The translations under genes were made by a program, and so were the position numbers. A stretch of 64,000 nucleotides of DNA from Streptococcus sp. S1 (GTDB lineage: Bacteria > Bacillota > Bacilli > Lactobacillales > Streptococcaceae), in the NCBI RefSeq assembly GCF_034137685.1, contig NZ_CP139418.1, positions 62,001 to 126,000 of the forward strand. The letters are read 5' to 3'. The notes under the pieces were generated by a model. The model worked only from the letters and a program-made list of their open reading frames with translations. It searched no databases and was not told the DNA's origin. Positions 36,719 through 46,151 of this stretch are shown piece after piece. Position 1 is the first letter of the stretch; every line of letters starts with the position of its first letter.

Positions 36719-38935
36719 TTATTCTTTCGTTGCTTCACCTGCATCTTTGGCAAAGTCTTTTCTAGTTTTGTGGTGACGAGGACGATCGCCATGACGAGGA
36801 CCCTTTTCACCTTTTTCTTCTGAATGTTCAGGTTTTGGTGGACGTGGCAAGAGTGCCTTCATGGAAGCATCTACACGACCTTTTTCGTCAATCTTGATAA
36901 TCTTAACATCCACTTCATCCCCAATCGCTACCAAGTCTTCGACACGGTTGGTACGCGTCCAAGCCATTTCAGAGATGTGAACGAGGGCATCCGTCTTGTC
37001 AAAGAGGTTGACAAAGGCACCGAATTTCTCGATCCGAACAACTTTGGCATGGTAGACTTCGTCCACTTTGGCTTCACGAACCAAACCAGCAATGATTTCT
37101 TTAGCGCGGTTAATGGCTGCTTGGTCGCTCGAATAGATAGATACGTTTCCTTCTTCGTCGATATCAATCTTAACGCCTGTTTCAGCAATGATCTTATCGA
37201 TGGTTTCTCCACCCTTACCGATGACAATCTTGATCTTGTCGACATCAATCTTGATGGTATCAATTTTCGGAGCAGTTGGAGCCAATTCTGGACGAACTTC
37301 TGGAATCGTTGCTTCAATCACGTCAAGGATTTCAAAACGCGCTTTCTTGGCTTGGGCAAGCGCTTCTGTCAAGATTTCTGCAGTAATCCCTTGGATCTTA
37401 ATATCCATTTGAAGGGCTGTAATCCCGTCACGAGTCCCAGCAACCTTGAAGTCCATGTCTCCAAAGTGGTCTTCCAAACCTTGGATATCTGTCAATACGG
37501 TGTAGTTGTTTCCATCTGAGATGAGACCCATGGCAATACCAGCTACTGGGGCCTTGATTGGCACACCACCAGCCATAAGGGCAAGAGTTCCCGCACAGAT
37601 AGATGCTTGAGATGAAGAACCATTTGATTCCAAGACTTCTGCTACCAAACGGATGGCGTATGGGAATTCTTCCAAGCTTGGCAATACTTGAGCAAGGGCA
37701 CGCTCACCAAGAGCACCGTGACCAATTTCACGACGACCAGGCGCACCGTAACGACCTGTTTCCCCTACAGAGTATTGTGGGAAGTTGTAGTGGTGCATAA
37801 AGCGTTTCTTATACTCAGGATCCAAACCATCGATGATTTGCGTTTCACCCATTGGTGCCAAGGTCAAGACAGAAAGGGCTTGCGTTTGTCCACGCGTAAA
37901 GAGACCTGAACCGTGCACACGAGGAAGATAGTCAACTTGTGCATCCAAAGGACGGATTTCATCGACCTTACGACCATCCGGACGAACCTTGTCTTCTGTG
38001 ATCAAACGGCGCACTTCTGCGTGTTCCATTTGTTCCAAGATTTCAGCCACGTCCCGCATGATGCGATCAAACTCTTCGTGGTCTGCATATTTTTCTTCGT
38101 AAACTGCTGTGACTTGGTCTTTGACTGCTTGAGTCGCAGCTTCACGAGCCAATTTTTCTTCTACTTGAACCGCTTTTTGAAGGTCACTGTTGTAGGCTGC
38201 GATGATTTCAGCCTGCAATTCAGCATCCACATGAAGCAATTCCACTTCTGCTTTTTCTTTCCCAACTGCCGCAACGATTTCTTCTTGGAAGGCAATCAAC
38301 TCTTTAACAGCTTCGTGCCCTTTCAGAAGAGCTTCCAACATGATTTCTTCTGACAATTCTTTGGCACCAGACTCTACCATGTTGATAGCGTGTTTGGTAC
38401 CAGCTACTGTCAATTCAAGAAGCGAGCGCTCTGCTTGCTCTTGCGTTGGGTTGATGATGATTTCCCCGTCCACATAGCCTACTTGTACCCCAGCGATTGG
38501 TCCGTCAAACGGAATATCTGAGATAGAAAGTGCCAAAGATGAACCAAACATCGCTGCCATTGGTGCAGATGCATTTTCATCGTAAGAAAGGACTGTGTTG
38601 ATCACTTGCACTTCGTTACGGAAACCTTCCGCAAACATTGGACGGATCGGACGGTCAATCAAACGCGCTGTCAACGTCGCATCTGTAGAAGGACGACCTT
38701 CCCGTTTCATAAAGCCACCAGGAAATTTCCCAGCCGCATACATTTTTTCTTCGTAGTTGACTTGAAGTGGGAAGAAATCCCCAGTTGCCATCTTCTTAGA
38801 CATGACAGCTGCCGTCAAGACAGTTGACTCACCATAACGTACGACAACAGCCCCATTGGCTTGCTTGGCAACCTGACCAGTCTCTACGATTAACTCACGA
38901 CCCGCAAAAGTCGTTTGAAACACTTGTTTTGTCAT
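36719..38935 (-). CDS. pnp: Polynucleotide phosphorylase
   Basis: A 738-residue phosphorolytic 3'-5' exoribonuclease. It has two RNase PH domains, a KH domain ([18 protein letters not shown]) and an S1 domain ([19 protein letters not shown]), with a charged tail. The start [15 protein letters not shown] at 38933-38935 follows AAAGGGGATTACA; a longer in-frame start at 39070 would run through a repeat and is rejected. The 5' leader of several hundred bases holds repeat hairpins. Confidence 0.97.
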   Translation of the reverse strand: MTKQVFQTTFAGRELIVETGQVAKQANGAVVVRYGESTVLTAAVMSKKMATGDFFPLQVNYEEKMYAAGKFPGGFMKREGRPSTDATLTARLIDRPIRPMFAEGFRNEVQVINTVLSYDENASAPMAAMFGSSLALSISDIPFDGPIAGVQVGYVDGEIIINPTQEQAERSLLELTVAGTKHAINMVESGAKELSEEIMLEALLKGHEAVKELIAFQEEIVAAVGKEKAEVELLHVDAELQAEIIAAYNSDLQKAVQVEEKLAREAATQAVKDQVTAVYEEKYADHEEFDRIMRDVAEILEQMEHAEVRRLITEDKVRPDGRKVDEIRPLDAQVDYLPRVHGSGLFTRGQTQALSVLTLAPMGETQIIDGLDPEYKKRFMHHYNFPQYSVGETGRYGAPGRREIGHGALGERALAQVLPSLEEFPYAIRLVAEVLESNGSSSQASICAGTLALMAGGVPIKAPVAGIAMGLISDGNNYTVLTDIQGLEDHFGDMDFKVAGTRDGITALQMDIKIQGITAEILTEALAQAKKARFEILDVIEATIPEVRPELAPTAPKIDTIKIDVDKIKIVIGKGGETIDKIIAETGVKIDIDEEGNVSIYSSDQAAINRAKEIIAGLVREAKVDEVYHAKVVRIEKFGAFVNLFDKTDALVHISEMAWTRTNRVEDLVAIGDEVDVKIIKIDEKGRVDASMKALLPRPPKPEHSEEKGEKGPRHGDRPRHHKTRKDFAKDAGEATKE

Positions 38936-38986
38936 TGTAATCCCCTTTGGATTGATAAAATTATACGACTTGCCTACAAAAATCAG

Positions 38987-39093
38987 GATACAAAGGGCGT
39001 GAAGAATCCCGTATGAAAATAGGAGATTGACGCAGTGTGCCACGCACACCAGGAAATCTATCTTTTTCACTAGGGATTTAGCCCGTGTTCAAC
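38987..39093 (+). repeat. Repeat family R2, copy i
   Basis: Begins GATACAAAGGGCGT and ends GCCCGTGTTCAAC. It contains AAAATAGGAGATTGACGC, then a variable hairpin (GTGTG / CACAC), then CAGGAAATCTATCTTTTT. The two sides pair to form one long hairpin. A complete inverted copy is at 54818-54923. Confidence 0.72.
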
Positions 39094-39133
39094 TATCAAG
39101 ATATTTTGGACGGTTCGGCTTGCCGAACATTTC

Positions 39134-39200
39134 TGTAGAAAAATAGGAAGGTGACGCCGCACTCGATGAGTGCTAGGAAGCTTATCTTTTTTCCTAAGAA
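39134..39200 (+). repeat. Repeat family R2, copy iii (core only)
   Basis: AAAATAGGAAGGTGACGC, a hairpin (GCACTCGATGAGTGC), then TAGGAAGCTTATCTTTTTT. The constant parts match copies i and ii while the hairpin sequence is different. Confidence 0.68.
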
Positions 39201-39343
39201 ATGAGGCCAAAATTCAATTACTCAAAATACTAAGGCTACCCAACTCAACGAGATAGGAATTTCAAGAGCCCATCTATTTGTTATATCCTCATCTTTGTAT
39301 CCAAGCACGTATACCTTTTATTTTAACATATTCAAGCCCAAAA

Positions 39344-39372
39344 GAAAAAGGCTTTGAGGGCCTTTTTCTTTG
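39344..39372 (-). terminator. Terminator of the CAPKRYER lipoprotein genes
   Basis: AGAAAAAGGC / GGCCTTTTTCT-type stem with A/T tracts on both sides. Confidence 0.75.
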
Positions 39373-39429
39373 ATTCTTCAGCAAGTTCTATATAAAAATT
39401 TTAGAGCTAGATATAGCTTCTGATTATTT

Positions 39430-40167
39430 TTACGATTTCACGAATTCAGTACTGTCGACATAAAAGCGTGTTTTGTGGGTTCCACCCTTGTAGTTCTTGT
39501 TGTTGCGTTTCAAGACAAAGCGTCTGTATGGATCAGAAGTTCCTTGAATAGTCGTTGTCACTTCAACCGAATCTTTATTGATCACCCATTCATCAGATGA
39601 AGGAATGTTCATCGGCAGCATCGCTCCACCACGACCACCAGGTACAATTTCGTAGAAAGCCTTGTCTTTTGTCGAATAGATCCAGCCGTCCTTTTTTTCA
39701 TTTGTTAGTTGGATCAGCTGGTCTTGTGAAAGACTGCGGATAGAGTCCGATGTCTCTTCTGCATTCAATTTATCAATGACATCTTGTACATTATAAGTTC
39801 CCGGCGTGTAGGTATTGTAGTAATCAATGAACATATCTTGCGAGTAACCATCAATTGCACCGTGATCATTGTTCAACTCCAGTAAACGAGTCGGTTGCAC
39901 CTGAAGTGAATAGGTCAAAGACGCACTGTTTTCAATAATCGAATAGATATCCGCTTGGTCTGCTTTTGACAAGGTTCCAATGGCTTCTTTATCATGTTCA
40001 TCTGACTTAGCTTCTTCTGTTTGCTCTTTTTCTTGGGCCTTGTCAGATGATTTTTTGACCGATGAAGCTCCTACCGGACTGTGCTTACGCTCATAGCGTT
40101 TTGGGGCGCAAGCTGCTAGGGAAAGCAAGAGGGCTGCAGCTAGCAAATATGTTCCAATTTTTTTCAT
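39430..40167 (-). CDS. Lipoprotein of unknown function (CAPKRYER family, member 2)
   Basis: A 245-residue lipoprotein with lipobox LAAC; the mature part begins CAPKRYERKHSP. A Lys/Glu/Ser-rich linker precedes a soluble domain (TYSLQVQPTRLLELNNDHGA; IPSSDEWVINKDSVEVTTT) I do not recognise. The N-terminal CAPKRYER is shared with the next gene, 17 bases upstream, so the two are paralogues at least at this end and probably form an operon. Confidence 0.82.
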   Translation of the reverse strand: MKKIGTYLLAAALLLSLAACAPKRYERKHSPVGASSVKKSSDKAQEKEQTEEAKSDEHDKEAIGTLSKADQADIYSIIENSASLTYSLQVQPTRLLELNNDHGAIDGYSQDMFIDYYNTYTPGTYNVQDVIDKLNAEETSDSIRSLSQDQLIQLTNEKKDGWIYSTKDKAFYEIVPGGRGGAMLPMNIPSSDEWVINKDSVEVTTTIQGTSDPYRRFVLKRNNKNYKGGTHKTRFYVDSTEFVKS

Positions 40168-40184
40168 GTTTGTCTCCTTATTTT

Positions 40185-41453
40185 TTAGTTCACACGGTAG
40201 TACAAATCGTTCCCATTTGTAGCATCACTCTTACTCCAGTAAATGGATTCACTGCCACCTTCTCTTGAAGGAATGAAAAGAATAGGTGTGTCATTCGTTG
40301 CCCCAGGCATCCGACTAACTCCGTGTAAATTGCCTTCCTTGAAGTAAAAACCAGAAAATTGAACACCATTGACAGCACTACCATTGACCTTCACAATTCC
40401 TTGCGCATCAAACTCAATACTAGTGCCATACTTATTTTCCCAAACTCCCGCTACACTTGAGAAATTTCCAGCTTTTATTTCATCTAAATTCATACCAGTC
40501 TTTGTTTTGGCAGGGGCAGGAGCTGATTCGACATTTCCACTCACTCGCGTTGTATAGTCAAGGGCGATCCAACCTTGTCCAGATTCCAATTTGCCCCAGG
40601 TATGGCCATCTGCCTCTACTGTTTCCGTAATGGTGTGAGTTCCTTTTGCGATCATTCCTGCAGATGGAGCTGAGGTTGAGGGCTCTTTTCGAATACGAAG
40701 ATCGGCTACGCTAACTTGCACTTGGAAGCTTTCTGATTTTTTCTCTTTTGCTTTAGCTGTTGATTTGGAATCCCCTGAACCGTCAAAAGTTTTCCAGTCA
40801 AGCTTAGTGAGGTCCAACTTCTTGGCTGAAATCCCAAGAGCTTGTTCTGCTGTTTCCTTCCCACCGATTTGAATGGTTGCTTTCTTTTCTTCCTTGGCTT
40901 CCCCTTTTCCTAGTGAATAGAGGGTCAATTCCTGGTCTGGATTAAGGGATTGCCAAGTAGCATAAACGATTTGTCCACTGTCAAAAACTTCTAAACTGGA
41001 GCGATAGCCACCTGCAGAAGCTACATAGGCTACATGGAGCAAGGTTGGCTGGTTATCTTTCAAATAATACACAGCAGCAATCGTTTTGCCATCCCCAATC
41101 AGTAACTCGTCATTACCATCACGATTAAGATCCTCAAAAGAATATTGCCACTCATTGGTACTTCCAAGTGTTTGAAGATTAAAGACATACGCATATTCTT
41201 CTGAAGTTGCTTCGATCTTCTTCAGTTCATTTTGTAAAGCCGTTTGATCTTTGGCATTAATTGCGGCTGCATAAGCTTTGTACCGCTCCAAAACCTCTTG
41301 ATAATACTTCTGACCTGTATCCTTCTTCTCTTTTTTAACCGACGAAGAGCTTGCCGTTTTTGGTTTACTTTGGCGTTCATAGCGTTTGGGCGCACAAGCG
41401 ACTAGAGATAGCACGGATGCACCTGCTAATAGTGTAATCATAACCTTTTTCAT
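40185..41453 (-). CDS. Lipoprotein with SH3b domain (CAPKRYER family, member 1)
   Basis: A 422-residue lipoprotein with lipobox LVAC. The middle region has an EF-like DLNRDGNDELLIGDG segment. An SH3b domain covers about residues 250-310 (VADLRIRKEPSTSAPSAGMI ... WGKLESGQGWIALDYTT), suggesting cell-wall binding. The C-terminal domain ends SREGGSESIYWSKSDATNG. Function unknown; probable extracellular, wall-associated role. First gene of a two-gene operon. Confidence 0.82.
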   Translation of the reverse strand: MKKVMITLLAGASVLSLVACAPKRYERQSKPKTASSSSVKKEKKDTGQKYYQEVLERYKAYAAAINAKDQTALQNELKKIEATSEEYAYVFNLQTLGSTNEWQYSFEDLNRDGNDELLIGDGKTIAAVYYLKDNQPTLLHVAYVASAGGYRSSLEVFDSGQIVYATWQSLNPDQELTLYSLGKGEAKEEKKATIQIGGKETAEQALGISAKKLDLTKLDWKTFDGSGDSKSTAKAKEKKSESFQVQVSVADLRIRKEPSTSAPSAGMIAKGTHTITETVEADGHTWGKLESGQGWIALDYTTRVSGNVESAPAPAKTKTGMNLDEIKAGNFSSVAGVWENKYGTSIEFDAQGIVKVNGSAVNGVQFSGFYFKEGNLHGVSRMPGATNDTPILFIPSREGGSESIYWSKSDATNGNDLYYRVN

Positions 41454-41608
41454 AAAAACCTCCTCATATCTATCCTAGTATATCAAAAATGGTCAATTTT
41501 TCCAGCTCTTGTCAAGATTTTTACACAAGCATTTTCCCCTCTCCCTCTATGTTTCTGTCCTTTTTTCTGCTATACTTAAGGAAGAATACCGATCAAAAGG
41601 AGAACATT

Positions 41609-43405
41609 ATGGAATTAAAAAAACGTTCTGAATTTCCTGAGAACGAACTCTGGGACCTCACAGCCCTCTACCAAGACCAGGAAGACTTTTTGCGCGCCAT
41701 TGAAAAAACACGTGAAGAAATCAATGAATTTGTCCGTAACTACAAGGGCAAGCTCCACACCTTTGAAGACTTTGAAGTTGCCTTTGCGATCTTTGAGCAA
41801 ATTCAGATCCAACTCAGCCACATTGGCAACTACAGCTTTATGCCCCAAACCACTGACTTTGGCGATGAAGCTTTTGCGGAAATTGCCCAAGCGGGGATGG
41901 ATTTCGAAACTTGGGCGAGCGTCGAACTTTCCTTCTTTGACGATGCTTTGGTCGAAGCGGATGAAGATGTCCTCGAACGCTTGGGGCAACTCCCTCACCT
42001 CACTTTTGCCATTCGCCAGGCTAAAATTAAAAAAGCTCACTACTTGGGAGTTGATGTGGAAAAGACCTTGACCAACCTAGGTGAAGTCTTCTACGGACCA
42101 CAAGACATCTATACCAAGATGCGGGCGGGCGACTTTGAAATGGCTGATTTCGAAGTGGATGGAAAAGTTTACAAGAATAGTTTTGTCACCTATGAAAACT
42201 TCTACCAAAACCATGAGAATGCGGAAGTTCGTGAAAAAGCCTTTCGTTCCTTCTCAGAAGGTCTCCGCAAGCACCAAAACACGGCTGCTGCTACCTATCT
42301 AGCCCAAGTCAAGTCTGAAAAACTGATTGCAGATATGCGGGGCTACGATTCTGTCTTTGACTATCTCTTGGCTGAGCAGGAAGTAGATCGTGCCATGTTT
42401 GACCGTCAGATTGACCTGATCATGAAGGACTTCGCTCCAGTCGCTCAAAAATTCCTCAAACACGTGGCCAAGGTCAACGGCCTTGAAAAAATGACCTTTG
42501 CTGATTGGAAGTTGGACTTGGACAGTGCGCTCAACCCAGATGTTACCATTGATGATGCCTATGATTTGGTCATGAAATCTGTAGCACCTCTTGGAGAAGA
42601 ATACTCCCGTGAAATTGCTCGCTACCAAACCGAACGCTGGGTCGACTTTGCGGCCAATGAAGGCAAGGATTCCGGTGGTTATGCCGCTGACCCATACCGT
42701 GTCCACCCTTATGTCCTCATGAGCTGGACAGGACGCATGAGCGATGTCTACACCCTGATCCACGAAATCGGACACTCTGGTCAATTCATCTTCTCAGACA
42801 ACAACCAAAGCTACTTCAACGCCCACATGTCGACCTACTATGTAGAAGCTCCTTCTACCTTTAACGAGCTCCTCCTCAGCGACTATTTGGAACACCAGTT
42901 TGACGATCCTCGTCAAAAACGCTTTGCCTTGGCTCACCGTTTGACAGATACCTACTTCCACAACTTCATCACCCACTTGTTGGAAGCAGCCTTCCAACGC
43001 AAGGTATACACCCTGATCGAAGAAGGTGGTACCTTCGGCGCTAGCAAGCTCAATAGCATCATGAAGGAAGTCTTGACCGAATTCTGGGGCGACGCCGTTG
43101 AAATCGATGATGACGCAGCATTGACCTGGATGCGTCAAAGCCACTACTACATGGGGCTTTACAGCTACACCTACTCAGCAGGCTTGGTTATCTCAACAGT
43201 GGGTTACCTGCATTTGAAGAACTCCGAAAATGGAGCTAAAGATTGGCTGGACCTCCTCAAATCAGGTGGTAGCAAGACCCCACTTGAGTCAGCCATGATC
43301 ATCGGAGCAGATATCTCAACTGACAAACCACTTCGCGATACCATCCAATTCCTTTCAGACACTGTGGATCAAATTATTACCTACAGTGCAGAATTGGGAG
43401 AATAA
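41609..43405 (+). CDS. pepF: Oligoendopeptidase F
   Basis: A 598-residue M3B metallopeptidase that hydrolyses medium-size peptides in the cytoplasm. The zinc site is LIHEIGHSGQF with the downstream glutamate in YYVEAPSTFNELLLS. The ATG at 41609 (MELKKRSEFPENELWDLTAL) follows AAAAGGAGAACATT; the in-frame upstream ATG at 41489 has no such site. A TGCTATACT extended -10 lies about 35 bases upstream. The length is normal for the family. Confidence 0.96.
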   Translation: MELKKRSEFPENELWDLTALYQDQEDFLRAIEKTREEINEFVRNYKGKLHTFEDFEVAFAIFEQIQIQLSHIGNYSFMPQTTDFGDEAFAEIAQAGMDFETWASVELSFFDDALVEADEDVLERLGQLPHLTFAIRQAKIKKAHYLGVDVEKTLTNLGEVFYGPQDIYTKMRAGDFEMADFEVDGKVYKNSFVTYENFYQNHENAEVREKAFRSFSEGLRKHQNTAAATYLAQVKSEKLIADMRGYDSVFDYLLAEQEVDRAMFDRQIDLIMKDFAPVAQKFLKHVAKVNGLEKMTFADWKLDLDSALNPDVTIDDAYDLVMKSVAPLGEEYSREIARYQTERWVDFAANEGKDSGGYAADPYRVHPYVLMSWTGRMSDVYTLIHEIGHSGQFIFSDNNQSYFNAHMSTYYVEAPSTFNELLLSDYLEHQFDDPRQKRFALAHRLTDTYFHNFITHLLEAAFQRKVYTLIEEGGTFGASKLNSIMKEVLTEFWGDAVEIDDDAALTWMRQSHYYMGLYSYTYSAGLVISTVGYLHLKNSENGAKDWLDLLKSGGSKTPLESAMIIGADISTDKPLRDTIQFLSDTVDQIITYSAELGE

Positions 43406-43414
43406 GTACAATTT

Positions 43415-43450
43415 TCAGACTTAGTTTATTCTAAGTCTGATTTTTTATTT
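43415..43450 (+). terminator. Terminator of pepF
   Basis: TCAGACTTAG (43415-43424) / CTAAGTCTGA (43431-43440) followed by TTTTTTATTT. Confidence 0.88.
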
Positions 43451-43469
43451 AAATATTACCAGTTAGTAA

Positions 43470-43498
43470 TTGAAAGCGCTTTTATATTATGGTATGAT
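43470..43498 (+). promoter_or_regulatory. Promoter of the Excalibur lipoprotein operon, overlapping a cre-like site
   Basis: TTGAAA (43470-43475), 17-base spacer, TATGAT (43493-43498). TGAAAGCGCTTTTA (43471-43484) within it is close to the cre consensus, so CcpA control is possible. Confidence 0.7.
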
Positions 43499-43532
43499 TA
43501 TTCTTGGATAAATATCCGAAGGGAGTAACATT

Positions 43533-44207
43533 ATGAAAAAACGGTTGATTTTAACAATCTTAATTGCGTTATTATTTGGAGCTTGCTCAAATCAAAATGA
43601 AGCTTCTCAAAAAGAAACTGAAAAACAGGTAGGTTTCGTTCAAAAAGAAGAAAAAGCAAAAAAAGAACGCGACGAACAGGAAAAAGCAGAAAAAGAAAAA
43701 AAAGCAAAGGAGGAGCAAGAACGAAAAGAAAAAGAAGAGCGCGAGAAAAAGGCGAAAGAAGAACAGGAACGAAAAGAAAAAGAAGAGCGTGAAAAGAAAG
43801 AGGCTGAAGCAAAACAACTTGCTGCTCAAGCTGAAGCTGCCGTACAAGCCTTAGAAAACAATCAAGTAACAGAAAATATTGCCCCAGCCCAAGCTGCCAT
43901 CGCAAATGTAGCTGACCAAGGAACAAAAGATCGCTTAACTCATCGTGTTGGATTAGTACAAAATGCCATTACTGTCAGAGAACAACAAGCTGAACAAGCT
44001 CGACAAGCCGCAGCTGCTGAACAGGCAAGACAAGCTGCAGCTGCCCAACAAGCGCAGCAACAACAAGGATTTGTCTCACAACCTCAACAAGGGGGCTATC
44101 GAAATTGTCGTGAAGCACGCGCTGCAGGTGCTGCACCGCTATACAGAGGACAAGCTGGTTATAACCCTCGTTTAGATAGAGATGGTGACGGTGTTGCTTG
44201 TGAATAA
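43533..44207 (+). CDS. Coiled-coil lipoprotein with C-terminal Excalibur domain
   Basis: A 224-residue lipoprotein with lipobox FGAC. Residues about 40-100 are a Lys/Glu coiled coil with EEQERKEKEEREKK repeats, then an Ala/Gln-rich region. The C-terminus YRNCREARAAGAAPLYRG ... PRLDRDGDGVACE is a complete Excalibur domain (DxDxDGxxCE), a calcium-binding-like module found on extracellular proteins and nucleases. No catalytic domain is attached. It overlaps the next gene by a few bases. Function unknown. Confidence 0.85.
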   Translation: MKKRLILTILIALLFGACSNQNEASQKETEKQVGFVQKEEKAKKERDEQEKAEKEKKAKEEQERKEKEEREKKAKEEQERKEKEEREKKEAEAKQLAAQAEAAVQALENNQVTENIAPAQAAIANVADQGTKDRLTHRVGLVQNAITVREQQAEQARQAAAAEQARQAAAAQQAQQQQGFVSQPQQGGYRNCREARAAGAAPLYRGQAGYNPRLDRDGDGVACE

Positions 44208-44646
44208 GAAATTATCTATTCTCATTTTATTCATTTGCACAATGTCTTTGCTTGCTATTTTATATATGAATTTTAAAAAGAAAGAAATTATTACCCCAAA
44301 TACATACCAGGAAGCAATGACTTACGTCAAAAAGATTCATCTATCTGAGGTACAAGAGAAAATCGACAATAAAGAAGATTTCATCCTCTATATCGGTCGA
44401 GAATCATGTCCATACTGTCAAAAATTCGCTCCCAAATTAGCAGTTGCTATTCAAAAAACAAATCAGACCGTTTATTACCTGGATAACGACTCAAAGGAGC
44501 GAAAAGACATCACAGTTTTTGCACATGATATGAATGTCAAGACGGTACCAAATTTGTCAACTTTTAAAAAAGGTAGTAAAGAAAACTATCTAAAAAAAGG
44601 TAGCAAATCAAGTATCGAAGAGATTATGGATCTCTTGACTCAATAA
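44200..44646 (+). CDS. Membrane-anchored thioredoxin-like protein (CPYC)
   Basis: About 148 residues: one N-terminal TM segment (LSILILFICTMSLLAILYM), then a thioredoxin fold with active site YIGRESCPYCQKF and the cis-Pro loop KTVPNLSTF. It resembles bacteriocin-transport accessory (Bta) proteins of lactic acid bacteria. I prefer the GTG at 44200 overlapping the TGTGAATAA end of the Excalibur gene; an ATG at 44182 is an alternative. The overlap implies co-expression. It probably works on thiols outside the membrane, perhaps on the two cysteines of the Excalibur partner, which is inference. Confidence 0.78.
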   Translation: MNKKLSILILFICTMSLLAILYMNFKKKEIITPNTYQEAMTYVKKIHLSEVQEKIDNKEDFILYIGRESCPYCQKFAPKLAVAIQKTNQTVYYLDNDSKERKDITVFAHDMNVKTVPNLSTFKKGSKENYLKKGSKSSIEEIMDLLTQ

Positions 44647-44667
44647 GCCAATTTTAAAAGGTCATAC

Positions 44668-44712
44668 AAAAAGAGTAAGATAGAAACGAATCGTTTCTAT
44701 CTTACTCTTTTT
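44668..44712. terminator. Bidirectional terminator between the CPYC gene and trxA
   Basis: AAAAAGAGTAAGATAGAAAC / GTTTCTATCTTACTCTTTTT, a perfect long stem with A/T flanks serving both convergent genes. Confidence 0.93.
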
Positions 44713-44714
44713 TA

Positions 44715-45029
44715 CTAACTCAACTCCGCCACAATGGCCTTAATTTGTGCTGCGGTATGCACTCCTGCTACTTGTTTAACAACCTGTCCATCTTTTTTAA
44801 AGAGCAAGGTTGGGATAGACATAATGCCGAAAGCACGCGCTGTTTCTGGATTTTCATCCACATCCATTTTTAGGATTTTTAACTCATCTTCCGAAAGTTC
44901 TTCCGATAATTTTTCTAAAATAGGAGCTTGCATGCGACATGGACCACACCAGGTTGCCCAAAAGTCTACCAAGACCAAACCTTCTTTTGTTTCTGCTTCA
45001 AATGTTGCGTCTGTAATTGCTTTTGTCAT
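44715..45029 (-). CDS. trxA: Thioredoxin
   Basis: A 104-residue thioredoxin with WCGPC in FWATWCGPCRMQAPIL and the cis-Pro loop in MSIPTLLFKKDG. General cytoplasmic disulfide reductant. It follows the DUF4649-type gene closely. Confidence 0.96.
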   Translation of the reverse strand: MTKAITDATFEAETKEGLVLVDFWATWCGPCRMQAPILEKLSEELSEDELKILKMDVDENPETARAFGIMSIPTLLFKKDGQVVKQVAGVHTAAQIKAIVAELS

Positions 45030-45041
45030 TTTCTTTCTCCT

Positions 45042-45266
45042 TTAGTTTTGGTACTGCGTCAAATCTTGCTTCATCAAATAGAAGAAGACATCTCCGTAAG
45101 TTCCTTGGTAATCCAATTCATGCCCATTATAGGTCAGTTTCACAACAGGATAAAAATCTGCTACCCCAATCAAGCAAGCTTGTTGGGAGCGTTCAAATTC
45201 TTCATAGGAATCAAAATGCATGACTCTTTCTTGTTTTGCACCGTCTAGATATGTAATATCAATCAT
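45042..45266 (-). CDS. DUF4649-like small protein
   Basis: A 74-residue soluble protein (MIDITYLDGAKQERVMHFDS; YGDVFFYLMKQDLTQYQN). I believe it belongs to the streptococcal DUF4649 family, which is found next to trxA. Function unknown. Confidence 0.72.
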   Translation of the reverse strand: MIDITYLDGAKQERVMHFDSYEEFERSQQACLIGVADFYPVVKLTYNGHELDYQGTYGDVFFYLMKQDLTQYQN

Positions 45267-45605
45267 ATCGATAACCTCTATTTCTTATGATGCATCAATT
45301 GTAACTCTAGATATTACATCTGTCAAACAAAACGACTTCCTCAGAATGATAGATCTTGTCGATAAGGAAAAGACAAGAAAAAAGCCCTCTGAATTCAGAG
45401 GGCTCCATTCTTGCTGTATAAAACGTTTCTAGACAAGGCGATAAACCGAAGATTGTACCGGATTTCTTCTGAAAACAAAAAATCTCCCCGAAGAGAGATA
45501 GTTCTGGTCTATTTTACCTTACGATGCTAGGAACCGTAGCCGAAGATTATACTCGAGTATATCGAGGCAAGGTGACAACGCAGCGTAAGTGGAAAATAGA
45601 GCAGA
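45267..45605. other. Non-coding spacer with terminator and large inverted repeat
   Basis: AGCCCTCTGAATTCAGAGGG CT at 45382-45403 is a perfect palindrome followed on the minus strand by a T run, a terminator for rpsO. At 45503-45605, TCTGGTCTATTTTACCTTACG faces CGTAAGTGGAAAATAGAGCAGA, and the right arm abuts the rpsO stop codon. No gene is seen. Confidence 0.7.
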
Positions 45606-45875
45606 TTAACGACGAAGTCCAAGAGAGTTGATTAACTCACGGTAACGGTTAACGTCGTTTGTACGAAGGTAAGCCAACAAGTTACGACGGCGACCGATTT
45701 TCTTCATCAAACCACGGTAAGTAGCGTGGTCTTTTTTGTGTTGTTTGATGTGTTCGTTCAAGTGGTTGATTTCCCAAGTAAGGACAGCAACTTGTACTTC
45801 TACTGAACCAGTGTCACCTTCGTGACGTGCGTATTGTGCAATGATTTCATTTTTTTTCTCTTTTGAGATTGCCAT
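45606..45875 (-). CDS. rpsO: 30S ribosomal protein S15
   Basis: An 89-residue S15 ([46 protein letters not shown]). The ATG at 45873-45875 follows AAAAGGAGCTTATC; the in-frame upstream ATG at 45935 would add a non-S15 extension and is rejected. Confidence 0.98.
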   Translation of the reverse strand: MAISKEKKNEIIAQYARHEGDTGSVEVQVAVLTWEINHLNEHIKQHKKDHATYRGLMKKIGRRRNLLAYLRTNDVNRYRELINSLGLRR

Positions 45876-46107
45876 GATAAGCTCCTTTTCTTTATGCTCT
45901 ATCCGAGTGGCAGGTTTGGCATATCCTGCTACCAAGAAAGAGTTAGTTGTCTATTCGACCTTCTTATTCTACCAAGATTTCATCTTTCTGTCAAACACTT
46001 ATGTTTCCTTCAAGATGAATGTTTAAGAGGGGTGCTTTTCTCTTTTCTAAAAAGAACCTTGGGAATTTGAACGGTTTGATGGATCATTCTTCAAGCAAGT
46101 TATTCAA

Positions 46108-46139
46108 AAAGACAAATATCTCTAGGATATTTGCCTTTT
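46108..46139 (-). terminator. Terminator of the CNA-type adhesin gene
   Basis: AAAGACAAATATC (46108-46120) pairs with GATATTTGCCTTT (46126-46138); a short T run follows on the minus strand. Confidence 0.7.
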
Positions 46140-46151
46140 AACTATATACAT

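Larger units (their letters stand above)
38936..39429. other. Long pnp leader with repeats, and terminator of the lipoprotein genes
   Basis: No gene is seen. It contains R2 repeat copies at 38987-39093 and 39134-39200 with a perfect GTTCGGC / GCCGAAC hairpin between them (39113-39128). A weak minus-strand promoter (TTGAAT, 16-base spacer, TATACG, around 39311-39340) would give a pnp leader of roughly 360 bases. Confidence 0.6.

Noticed and set aside
38936-39070. N-terminal extension of pnp
   Set aside because: It reads through the R2 repeat; the standard PNPase start has a good ribosome site at 38935.
41489-41608. N-terminal extension of pepF
   Set aside because: The added 40 residues overlap the promoter; MELKKRSEFPENELW at 41609 has a proper ribosome site and matches family length.
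42299-42784. Long minus-strand frame opposite pepF
   Set aside because: Antisense shadow of pepF, which has the HEIGH zinc site and full family length.
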